Virus record (IMG/VR): IMGVR_UViG_3300038856_000129
Location: 1-30,665 of that record
Direction: 5' to 3' (one strand)
DNA from: a virus
DNA length: 30,665 nucleotides
Positions 8,655 to 15,099 of this stretch are shown here, piece by piece. The notes beneath the pieces were generated by a model that saw nothing but the letters and a program-made list of their open reading frames with translations, was not told where the DNA came from and searched no databases. A program made the translations under genes and the position numbers. The number at the start of each line of letters is the position of its first letter. Within the stretch, counting starts at the first letter, position 1.

Positions 8655-10802
8655 GTGCGGACGCTCGTCCAATGGTCGCTTGACCGCCCGGCGGACTGGG
8701 CCGAATTCGATGCGGCGGACTGGGCCAATTCTCCCAAGCGGCCGGTCCCGCTCGGCCCATCCGAAATCAACGCGCAGCCCGGCCTGGTTTGCGGGCTTAA
8801 CATTCAAGGCGTCTCCTTCGACGGCGACCATTACGCTGTCGAGGCGCTGCCGGGCGGCCTGATCCGCGCGACGGTGTGGAACGACGACCCGGAGGATTAT
8901 CCGCCCGGCTGGCGCTCGGCGCGGGTGCGGACTTTCGCGCCGCTGGCCCCCGATCCGCTGTTCGGCGGCGCGATCAACACCAGGCAAACCAGCCTCGTCT
9001 ATGTCGAGGATGCGATCCGCCGGGAATACGAACGGGCCGGCTGGAATCCGGCGGAGCTGCGGCCATGGTCCGAATTCGTCGCCCCGCCTGAACATCTGAC
9101 CCGCCACGGCGCGTGGCTTCCCGACGCGCTCTATGAGCGGCATTGGACCAAACGATCCTTGCGCGGCTGGCGGGAATGGATCGACGGCGTGCCGCCGGAC
9201 ATGGTGCGCGACGGCAAGGTCATCGACCAGCGCAGCGTCGGGCGCTACAACGTCCCGAAATTCACCAAGACCTATTACCACAGCGACCCGGCGGTCTCGA
9301 TCGGGGCGGTGACGGCGGAATTCGAGCAGGAACTGTCGCTTTCGACCTCGACCGTCGCGACCCAGGAATCCGCCAGTCTGGCCGGTGGCGCATCGAGTCT
9401 GGTATGGGCGGCGGCAACGCCATCTGGCGAGCCCAACGACGCGGCCTGGCCGTCCGGCATTAGTAACTACCGGCATCAGATCGACTGCTCGGCGGTCGGT
9501 GGCGACATCACCTTCGGTGTCGGAACCGCCGGCAGCGCCGTGGGCCGATTCTTGCGGCTGAACTCCACGCTTGCGACCCCCCTGGACACAAGGGCGCAGT
9601 CGCAGGCGTTGTTTTCCGGCACCGGATTGCATCTTGCGACGGCGACGGGCGCGGATTGGGGAACCGGCAGCGCGTCCGACCGCTTCGGCATCGCCATCGC
9701 GGCCACCCGCGCCGCCAACCACGGCAACCAGACAATCGCGGTCGATGTCAACGAGGCCGACGATTTCGCCGACGGGCCTTGGACGACAGCGGCGCCTACG
9801 GCGACCGCCGGACAGACCATGCCCACGCCCGGTCAGGCGGCGACCGGCGCGGAAACATTCACCGGCGCCGCCGATCAGACGGCGCCAACACCCGGCCAGG
9901 CCGCGACCGGCACCGAATCCATCCCCGGCGCGGCGGCGCAGACCGCTTCGCCGCCGGCGCAGGCCGCCACGGGGTTCATACATCCGGACGGCGCCGCGGC
10001 GCAGGACGCGCCGGTTCCGGCACAGGCCGCGACCGGCGCGGAGACTATCCCCGGCGCCGCCGCACAAACCGCGCCGCCGCCGAGTCAGGCCGCGACCGCA
10101 TTCATGCATCCGGACGGCGCCGCGGTGCAGGCCTTGCCGACGCCGAGTCAGGCCGCCACCGGCGTGCATGGCGCCACGCATACCGGCGTCGCCGCGCAGC
10201 AGGCGCCGGTCCCGTCGCAGTCCGCGACGGGCGAGGAAACGATCGGCGCGGCGGCGGCGCAGGCCGCGCCGACACCGACGCAAGCGGCAACCGGCGCGCA
10301 TGAATCGCTGGGCAGCGCGGCACAGACCGCGCCGATCCCGAGCCAGGCGGCGGCCGGCGCCCACGCCATCATAGCGACGGGCAGCGCCGCGCAGGCCGCG
10401 CCGACGCCGGCACAGGATGCAACCGGCGCGCATGAATCGATCGGCATCGCGGCGCAGACCGTGCCGTCGCCGGTTCAGGCGGCCACCGGGGCGCATACGC
10501 AGCAGACCCACAGTGGTAGCGCCGCGCAGACTATGCCGACGCCGGCCCATGCGGCAACCGGCGCCGAAATACTGGGCGGCATCGCGGCGCAGCTGATGCC
10601 CGGCCTGATCCAGCAGGGCCTCGGCATCCTGCTGCCGGACGGTGTCGCCGCGCAACTGGCGCCGACGCCGGTGCAGGCGGCGACCGGGGTCATCCCGACC
10701 GTGGGGCTGCCGGGACCGGGAAGCGTGGCCGGATCCATCGCCGGCGCCGGCGCCGCCGGAACCATCGCCGGCGCCGGCGCCGCCGGGACCATCGCACCGT
10801 GA
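8655..10802 (+). CDS. Large fibre-like protein with Pro/Gln-Ala repeats
   Basis: A 715-residue protein beginning with GTG directly after the preceding stop. Residues 1 to about 230 hold a globular, aromatic-rich region (SLDRPADWAEFDAADWAN, WKRSLRGWREW-like segments). Residues about 240-380 look like a beta-domain found in phage fibres (WGTGSASDRFGIAIAATRA, GNQTIAVDVNEADDFADGPW). Residues 386 to about 690 are about 14 degenerate repeats of AAQ-x-xP-x-P-x-QAATG plus a short variable linker. The end is GAGAAGTIAG repeats. No enzyme motif is seen. A stalk or fibre projecting from the virion is the simplest reading; its position before the connectors rather than after the tail tip makes a head fibre possible. 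Confidence 0.65.
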   Translation: MRTLVQWSLDRPADWAEFDAADWANSPKRPVPLGPSEINAQPGLVCGLNIQGVSFDGDHYAVEALPGGLIRATVWNDDPEDYPPGWRSARVRTFAPLAPDPLFGGAINTRQTSLVYVEDAIRREYERAGWNPAELRPWSEFVAPPEHLTRHGAWLPDALYERHWTKRSLRGWREWIDGVPPDMVRDGKVIDQRSVGRYNVPKFTKTYYHSDPAVSIGAVTAEFEQELSLSTSTVATQESASLAGGASSLVWAAATPSGEPNDAAWPSGISNYRHQIDCSAVGGDITFGVGTAGSAVGRFLRLNSTLATPLDTRAQSQALFSGTGLHLATATGADWGTGSASDRFGIAIAATRAANHGNQTIAVDVNEADDFADGPWTTAAPTATAGQTMPTPGQAATGAETFTGAADQTAPTPGQAATGTESIPGAAAQTASPPAQAATGFIHPDGAAAQDAPVPAQAATGAETIPGAAAQTAPPPSQAATAFMHPDGAAVQALPTPSQAATGVHGATHTGVAAQQAPVPSQSATGEETIGAAAAQAAPTPTQAATGAHESLGSAAQTAPIPSQAAAGAHAIIATGSAAQAAPTPAQDATGAHESIGIAAQTVPSPVQAATGAHTQQTHSGSAAQTMPTPAHAATGAEILGGIAAQLMPGLIQQGLGILLPDGVAAQLAPTPVQAATGVIPTVGLPGPGSVAGSIAGAGAAGTIAGAGAAGTIAP
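9810..10718 (+). repeat. In-frame degenerate tandem repeats (about 14 units)
   Basis: The coding sequence carries about 14 units of 20-25 codons, each centred on a core like AAQTAPTPSQAATG followed by a variable 6-9 residue linker such as AETIPG, FIHPDG, AHESLG or AHTQQTHSG. Two linker types alternate in the first third (AETxxG-type and xHPDG-type), which suggests growth by duplication of pairs of units. Unit 13 is the most decayed. The DNA copies are not identical, so the array has diverged under protein-level constraint. Confidence 0.85.
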
Positions 10803-10812
10803 GGGGCAGGAT

Positions 10813-11103
10813 ATGACTACAGCGGCCTATAACATCGGCGCGAAGAAGACCCTGACCGGGAGCTTCACCGATATCAACGGCACCCCGGTCGACCCGTCCG
10901 CGATCACCCTGGCGATCCGCGAGCCGGACGGGGTGCTGGTGACCAAGGCGATCGGCGACCTGACGAGCACCGCGACCGGGGTGTGGACGTATGAGTACGC
11001 GATCGCCAAATACGGCCGCCATATCCTGAACTGGGCGGGGACGGCCGGCACCTTCGCGGCGTTCGAGCACGAATTCTGGGCCCGGCGCAAGGGGGCTGTG
11101 TGA
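10813..11103 (+). CDS. Small Ig-like phage structural protein
   Basis: A 96-residue all-beta protein: LTGSFTDINGTPVDPSAITLAIREPDGVLV, TGVWTYEYAIAKYGRHILNWAGTAG. The pattern 'tftd-nGtpvDPs-ITl-ir-PdG ... tGvw-y' occurs in many small phage proteins that carry a single Ig-like or BppU-like sandwich. The start at 10813 is preceded by a GAGGGGCAGG stretch. The stop overlaps the next start by one base (TGATG). A role as connector accessory or virion surface protein is inferred from position. Confidence 0.65.
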   Translation: MTTAAYNIGAKKTLTGSFTDINGTPVDPSAITLAIREPDGVLVTKAIGDLTSTATGVWTYEYAIAKYGRHILNWAGTAGTFAAFEHEFWARRKGAV

Positions 11104-11687
11104 TGGGCCGCAATCTGATCACCGCGCCGGCGGTCGAGCCGCTGACGCTCCAGGAGGCGAAAGACTGGATGCGGATCGACGCCGCGACCGAGGACGCGCT
11201 GATCGAGGTGCTGATCCCGGCGGCGCGGCGCTGGGCCGAGGGCTATGCGCGGCGCGCCCTGATCACCCAGACCTGGGACCTGGTGCTCGATTGCTTCCCG
11301 GTCAACCCGGTCGAAATCCTGCTGCCGATGCCGACGCTGCAGTCGGTGACCAGCATCAACTATATCGACACGGCGGGCGCAAGCCAGCTGCTTGATCCCG
11401 CCGCCTACCAGGTCGATACCGTCGGCGAGCCGGGGCGGATCGCGCCGGCGTTCGGCACGGTCTGGCCGCAAACCCGCGAGCAGCTGAACGCGGTCACCAT
11501 CCGTTTTGTCGCCGGATACGGGGTGGCCGCCCAGGACGTGCCCGAGGGTATCCGCAACGGCATGCTGATGCTGATCGCGCATATGTTCGAGCGGCGCGAA
11601 TCGACCGTCGTCGGCGCGACCGCGACCAAGGTGCCGATGTCGGCGGAATGGCTGGTCGACCCCTACCGCGTGCTGCGGTTCGGTTGA
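11103..11687 (+). CDS. Head-tail connector protein, phiE125 gp8/HK97 gp6-like
   Basis: A 194-residue connector that would form the ring beneath the portal. The N-terminal segment EPLTLQEAKDWMRIDAATEDALIEVLIPAARRWAEGYARRALITQTW is characteristic of the phiE125 gp8/gp6-like connector family: an 'EAK-hLRiD...ED-lI--lI-AAR-wvE-y--RaLitQtW' pattern. The C-terminal segment (VPEGIRNGMLMLIAHMFERRE) is also family-typical. The start at 11103 uses the TGATG overlap with the preceding stop. It is followed by other connector genes in canonical order. Confidence 0.88.
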   Translation: MGRNLITAPAVEPLTLQEAKDWMRIDAATEDALIEVLIPAARRWAEGYARRALITQTWDLVLDCFPVNPVEILLPMPTLQSVTSINYIDTAGASQLLDPAAYQVDTVGEPGRIAPAFGTVWPQTREQLNAVTIRFVAGYGVAAQDVPEGIRNGMLMLIAHMFERRESTVVGATATKVPMSAEWLVDPYRVLRFG

Positions 11688-11691
11688 GGCG

Positions 11692-12027
11692 ATGGCCCGC
11701 GCCGGAGAGTTCGACCGCCGGGTGGTGATCGAGGTCAATAATTACACCCGGGATGGCGCCGGGGCGGTGGTCGACAACTGGGTCACATTCGCCACCGTCT
11801 GGGCGCGGCGCAGCGATGCCCGCGGCCGCGAGTTCTTCGGCGTCGACCAGGTGGTGGGCGAGGCGCGCACGGTCTGGCAGATCCGCTGGCTGGACGGGGT
11901 CAAGGCGGCGATGCGGCTGGTCGACGGCGTGGATGTCTGGGACCTCGGCGTGCCGCAGATCCTCGGCGGGCGCCGCGACCGGCTGGAGATTTCGGCGGTC
12001 AAGCTGGATAAGCGGGATTCCGTGTGA
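11692..12027 (+). CDS. Phage head-tail adaptor protein (SPP1 gp16/HK97 family)
   Basis: A 111-residue head-tail joining protein. It begins MARAGEFDRRVVIEV, then DGAGAVVDNWVTFATVWARRSDARGREFF, matching the well-known 'G-ldrri-i---t---d--G----W--vatvWA-i----g-E' pattern of head-tail adaptors. The C-terminal half (VWQIRWLDGVKAAMRLVDG, WDLGVPQILGGRRDRLEISAV) continues the same beta-barrel family. It starts 5 nt after the gp6-like gene. Confidence 0.85.
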   Translation: MARAGEFDRRVVIEVNNYTRDGAGAVVDNWVTFATVWARRSDARGREFFGVDQVVGEARTVWQIRWLDGVKAAMRLVDGVDVWDLGVPQILGGRRDRLEISAVKLDKRDSV

Positions 12028-12042
12028 TGCCGGGGGTGAGAC

Positions 12043-12528
12043 ATGGCGCTTGAACGCTCGACCATCCGCGGCGCGAAAGAACTGGACGCGGTGCTGAAGA
12101 AACTGCCGCCGGCGATCGCGAAGAAGGTCCTGCCCGGCGCGGTGATGACCGGGGCGCAGGTGGTGCGGCGGGCGGCCAAGGCGCGGGCGCCGGACAGCGG
12201 CGCGCCGGCGAAGCTGCGCAAGCGCAAGGCGACGGCGAAGAACTACGGCAAGCTGAAGGACAACATCATTGCCCGTCGCGACCGGCGGGATATGTCGGCC
12301 AGCGTCACCGTCCGGGTCGGCATCGGCCGGGCGTTCTGGGGCATCTTCTCGGAATTCGGCACCTCGAAACAGTCGGCCCGGCCGTGGTTCCGACCGGCCT
12401 GGGAAGAGTCGAAACGCCGGGCGCTGGACGCCATCGGCAAGTCGCTCGGCCGCCGGCTCGAGAAGGCGGCGGTGCGGCTGGCCGGGCCGTTCGCCAAAAG
12501 CGGGCTGGCCCGCCGGCGGCGGCGCTGA
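12043..12528 (+). CDS. HK97 gp10-like tail completion protein
   Basis: A 161-residue basic protein. Family features are IRGAKELDAVLKKLPPAIAKKVL near the N-terminus, a basic middle, and VRVGIGRAFWGIFSEFGTSKQSARPWFRPAWEESKR, the 'fEfGT---pa-PFlrPA' signature of HK97 gp10-type proteins. These proteins complete the head-proximal end of the tail. The Arg-rich C-terminus overlaps the next gene by one base (TGATG). Confidence 0.88.
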   Translation: MALERSTIRGAKELDAVLKKLPPAIAKKVLPGAVMTGAQVVRRAAKARAPDSGAPAKLRKRKATAKNYGKLKDNIIARRDRRDMSASVTVRVGIGRAFWGIFSEFGTSKQSARPWFRPAWEESKRRALDAIGKSLGRRLEKAAVRLAGPFAKSGLARRRRR

Positions 12529-12914
12529 TGGCGATCGAGGAACTGATCTTCGCGCGGCTGGACGGCTTCGCCGGGCTGACGGCGCTGGTCGCCGACCGGG
12601 TCTATGTCGGGATCCTGCCGCAGGACGTCGCCCTGCCGGCGGTATCCTGGCGGCGGGTCACCGGGGACCGGCTGCGCGCCATGGTCGCCGATCCGGGGCT
12701 GGTGCGGGCGCGGTTCCAGTTCGACGCCTGGGCCGAGACCTATCTTGCGGCGCGCGATGTGCGCGAGCAGCTGCGGCTGGCGCTGGAACGCTGGTCCGAT
12801 GCCGGCCCGCCGGCGGTGCAGGCGACGTTCTTCCTCAGCGAGATCGATCTCTACGAGGACGACACCGAACTGCACCACCTGTCCTGCGATTACGAAATCA
12901 ATTACGAGGAATAG
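12528..12914 (+). CDS. Tail terminator-like protein, DUF3168 family
   Basis: A 128-residue protein. IEELIFARLDGFAGLTALVADRVYVGILPQDVALPAVSWRRV is the DUF3168 pattern (first helix, 'RVy-g--pq---lPaV-y--v'), followed by ARFQFDAWAETYLAARDVREQLRLAL. DUF3168 proteins resemble lambda gpU, which caps the tail tube. The start is at 12528 in the TGATG overlap with gp10; a longer in-frame reading from 12384 lies inside the gp10 gene and is unlikely. Confidence 0.85.
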   Translation: MAIEELIFARLDGFAGLTALVADRVYVGILPQDVALPAVSWRRVTGDRLRAMVADPGLVRARFQFDAWAETYLAARDVREQLRLALERWSDAGPPAVQATFFLSEIDLYEDDTELHHLSCDYEINYEE

Positions 12915-12920
12915 GGCGCC

Positions 12921-13649
12921 ATGGCGGAACAACTCCTGAGCCCGCAGAAACTGTGGCTAGGCGGCTACGATCTGAGCACGCGGCTGAACGCGCTGGCGAT
13001 CGAGAACGCCGCCGAGGCGGTCGACGTGACCGCGTTCGGGGATGTCAGCCGCGCGTTCGCCGGCGGGCTGAAATCGGTTTCCGCCAGCCATGCCGGCTTC
13101 TGGGACGCGGCCGGCGGCGTCGACGCCGAGCTGTTCGACCGCCTGACCCTGGCCGACGCGCCGATGTCGCTGGCGGTCACCGACGGCGCCGAGGGCGACA
13201 CCGCGTTCACCTTCCGCGCGCTGCACGCGGAATATTCGCCCGGCGCGTCGATCGGCGAGGCCTTCACCTTCTCGATCGCGGCGCAGTCGGGCGCCGGCGA
13301 CGGGCTGGTGCGCGGCACGCTGATGCATAACGGCGCCGAGACCGCGACGGTCAACGGCGCCGGCCGCCAGCTCGGCGCCGTGGCTGCCGGCCAGAAGCTG
13401 TTCGGCGCGCTGCATGTCACCGCCGCCTCGGGCACCGCGCCGACCCTCGATATCACGGTCGAATCCGACGACAACGCCGGTTTCACCACGGCCGTGACCC
13501 GCATGACGTTTTCCCAGCAGACCGGCATCGGTTTCGAATGGCCGGCGCCGGTGGCGGGGCCGATTACCGACGACTGGTGGCGCCTGGTCATCACCATCGG
13601 CGGCACCACGCCGTCGTTCGAGTTCGCCGCAATCCTCGCAATCCAGTAA
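12921..13649 (+). CDS. Tail tube-like protein (copy 1, longer)
   Basis: A 242-residue protein with the tail-tube motif LWLGGYDLSTRLNALAIENAAEAVDVTAFGDVSRAFAGGLKS. This matches the second gene downstream (AVDVTAFGDVSRAFAGGLKS here, TVDITAMGDTSREMLGGLKS there). It is about 107 residues longer than copy 2; the extra C-terminal domain (about residues 135-242; LHVTAASGTAPTLDITVES, WWRLVITIGGTTPSFEFAA) is beta-rich. It could be the main tube subunit with a surface-exposed domain, or a minor tube protein. No strong ribosome site is visible, unlike copy 2, which hints at lower expression. Confidence 0.75.
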   Translation: MAEQLLSPQKLWLGGYDLSTRLNALAIENAAEAVDVTAFGDVSRAFAGGLKSVSASHAGFWDAAGGVDAELFDRLTLADAPMSLAVTDGAEGDTAFTFRALHAEYSPGASIGEAFTFSIAAQSGAGDGLVRGTLMHNGAETATVNGAGRQLGAVAAGQKLFGALHVTAASGTAPTLDITVESDDNAGFTTAVTRMTFSQQTGIGFEWPAPVAGPITDDWWRLVITIGGTTPSFEFAAILAIQ

Positions 13650-13661
13650 CAGGAGGTCTCC

Positions 13662-14069
13662 ATGGCCGAATCGGTCGCCAGTAATTTTTTCCTCTCGGTC
13701 GGCGGTGTCGACCTGTCGGACCATGTGCGGTCGCTGACCCTGAGCCATGAGGGCGAGACGGTCGATATCACCGCGATGGGCGATACCAGCCGCGAAATGC
13801 TCGGTGGGCTGAAAAGCTGGTCGATGGAGGTCGAGTTCAACCAGGACTTCGCCGCGGCCAAGGTGGACGCGACCCTGTTCCCGCTGCTGGCGACCACGGT
13901 GGCGCTGGTGTTCCGGCCCGATACCGGCGCGGTCTCGGCGACCAACCCGGAATTCACCGGCAACGCGATCCTGACCTCGTACCCGCCGCTGGCCGGCAGC
14001 GTCGGCGATGCCCATGTCACCAGCGTGAGTTTCACCGGCAGCGGCGACCTCGCCCGCGCCACGGCCTGA
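13662..14069 (+). CDS. Tail tube protein (copy 2, probably major)
   Basis: A 135-residue protein: FFLSVGGVDLSDHVRSLTLSHEGETVDITAMGDTSREMLGGLKSWSMEVEFNQDF, followed by VALVFRPDTGAVSATNPEFTG and the C-terminal strand VTSVSFTGSGDLARATA. This is the compact tail-tube fold pattern found in phages with short tube proteins. It has a strong AGGAGG site 6 nt before the start, consistent with high expression, and directly precedes the chaperone genes as major tail proteins do. Confidence 0.8.
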   Translation: MAESVASNFFLSVGGVDLSDHVRSLTLSHEGETVDITAMGDTSREMLGGLKSWSMEVEFNQDFAAAKVDATLFPLLATTVALVFRPDTGAVSATNPEFTGNAILTSYPPLAGSVGDAHVTSVSFTGSGDLARATA

Positions 14070-14074
14070 CCGCC

Positions 14075-14467
14075 ATGAGCACGACGAAAAAGAAAGCGCC
14101 GCCGGCGCTGCTGGACCGCGACGCGATCCTGGCCGCCGACGATCTGCCGGTGCGCGTCGTCGATGTCCCGGAATGGGGCGGCGCGGTGCGGCTGCGGTCG
14201 CTGACCGGCCAGCAGCGCGACGCCTTCGATACCGAGACCTATAAAGAAGCGATGGCGGCGGACAAGCCCGGCGCCGGCCCGCGCATCGTGCGCGCGGCCC
14301 TGGTCCGGTGGTGCGCCATCGGCGCGGACGGTGAATTGCTGTTCGCGCCGGACGACCTCGCGGCGCTGGCGGGCAAGAACGGGGCCGTCCTGGACCGGTT
14401 GTGGGCGGCGGCGCAGGAACATAACGGCTTTACCGACAGGGACCTCGAGGAACTGGCGGGAAACTGA
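14075..14467 (+). CDS. Tail assembly chaperone, G-like
   Basis: A 130-residue protein with AVRLRSLTGQQRDAFDTETYKEAMAADK, IVRAALVRWCAIGADGELLFAPDDLAAL, and LDRLWAAAQEHNGFTDRDLEELAGN. This is the layout of small tail-assembly chaperones ('v-vRgLtg-qrd-fe--v', 'lv--sl-De-G-plF---di--L'), functional counterparts of lambda gpG. It lies directly before the -1 frame T-like reading and before the tape measure. Its last two sense codons, GGA AAC, form a slippery heptamer with the preceding G, so a fraction of ribosomes should make a longer GT fusion. Confidence 0.85.
   Translation: MSTTKKKAPPALLDRDAILAADDLPVRVVDVPEWGGAVRLRSLTGQQRDAFDTETYKEAMAADKPGAGPRIVRAALVRWCAIGADGELLFAPDDLAALAGKNGAVLDRLWAAAQEHNGFTDRDLEELAGN
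14458..14464 (+). promoter_or_regulatory. Programmed -1 frameshift slippery site GGGAAAC
   Basis: The heptamer G GGA AAC fits X XXY YYZ in the G-gene frame and ends at the base before the TGA stop. After a one-base backward slip the ribosome reads GGG AAA CTG and continues for 84 codons to a stop at 14716-14718. The lambda G/T site is GGGAAAG, one base different. A small hairpin (GCGC-TTC-GCGC, 14484-14494) lies about 20 nt downstream and might stimulate slippage. Confidence 0.8.
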
Positions 14468-14718
14468 TCGCCCGGCCGTGGCGGCGCTTCGCGCTGGCGC
14501 TGTCGCTGCGGCTGGGCATTCCGGTCGGTGAGATGCTGCGCCGCATGACATCGCGCGAGATCGCGGAATACCGGGCGCTGTTTCTGCTCGAGGCGCGCGA
14601 GGATGAAACCCCGACGGCACCGGCGCCGGCGACCACGCCGGAAGACGACGTGCAGGCGTCACTGGAGCGCCTGGCGCTGGAGAACCTGGATAAGGTCAAC
14701 GCGCCGCGTCGGCGCTGA
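14464..14718 (+). CDS. T-like domain of tail chaperone, made by -1 frameshift
   Basis: An 84-codon reading in the -1 frame of the G-like gene, beginning right after the slippery site: LIARPWRRFALALSLRLGIP, then VGEMLRRMTSREIAEYRALFLLEARED. The segment 'RF---La--LG-pv-eml-rmtsrEiaEy-a---le' is the pattern of T-domain tail chaperones, the domain that binds tube protein and tape measure. It has no good start of its own (an internal ATG at 14533 would drop half the domain), so it is most likely made only as a 214-residue GT fusion. Its end overlaps the opposite-strand immunity gene by 23 nt. Confidence 0.78.
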   Translation: MIARPWRRFALALSLRLGIPVGEMLRRMTSREIAEYRALFLLEAREDETPTAPAPATTPEDDVQASLERLALENLDKVNAPRRR

Positions 14719-15031
14719 TATCTGCCTCGAAGTCATGCTGACAGAAGCGGCATATCCGGGCCGCCGCCCTTACGGTCTCGGCGCAGTCCGGGCAGATCTT
14801 GGTCGCGACATCGGCCGCCGCGAGGGTTCCGGTTTCATCATAAACCGACGGGGGCGCCGCTGCCGTCGCCGTGACCGACCAGACGAAAGCGGCGACCCAG
14901 CCGAGCAGGGTCCAGCCGAGCAGGAAATCGAGGAAGAATATCGCCGTGCCCTGATGATGCCGCCGGATGACGGCGACGATGGCAGGCAGAAAATAGACGG
15001 CGACGAGGATAACCGCGAGCATCAGTTCCAT
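14696..15031 (-). CDS. Superinfection immunity membrane protein with zinc ribbon
   Basis: A 111-residue membrane protein on the strand opposite the tail genes. The N-terminal part matches the Imm_superinfect family (phage T4 Imm-like): LAVILVAVYFLPAIVAVIRRHHQGTAIFFLDFLLGWTLLGWVAAFVW, giving two membrane segments with the LGWTLLGW hallmark. The C-terminal part has a zinc-ribbon CPDC-x10-CRFC. T4 Imm blocks DNA entry by related phages; a similar exclusion role in the inner membrane is inferred. The ATG at 15031 has GGAG 8 nt upstream; an upstream TTG would add 7 residues. It lies between chaperone and tape measure genes, which are normally adjacent, so it is an inserted moron gene. Confidence 0.85.
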   Translation of the reverse strand: MELMLAVILVAVYFLPAIVAVIRRHHQGTAIFFLDFLLGWTLLGWVAAFVWSVTATAAAPPSVYDETGTLAAADVATKICPDCAETVRAAARICRFCQHDFEADISADAAR

Positions 15032-15051
15032 ATCGAGGACTCCGTTAAGCA

Positions 15052-15081
15052 ACTATAACCCGGCCGGCGCGGTCCTGTCGA
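15052..15081 (-). promoter_or_regulatory. Candidate sigma-70 promoter for the immunity gene
   Basis: On the minus strand, TCGACA (15081-15076) and TATAGT (15057-15052) are separated by 18 bases, each one mismatch from the TTGACA and TATAAT consensus. The -10 box is about 20 nt upstream of the immunity gene start at 15031, leaving room for its GGAG site. The fit and position suggest independent expression of this moron in lysogeny. No experimental support is available. Confidence 0.5.
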
Positions 15082-15099
15082 GAATGGGAGTTATAATCC

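Noticed and set aside
9810-10718. Repeat array considered as a CRISPR or DNA-level satellite
   Set aside because: The units are not identical in DNA, have no constant spacers, and keep one reading frame; they are protein repeats.
15092-15097. Perfect TATAAT on the plus strand just before the tape measure gene
   Set aside because: No -35 box lies at 16-18 nt and the hexamer falls between ribosome site and start codon, so chance is likelier than a promoter.
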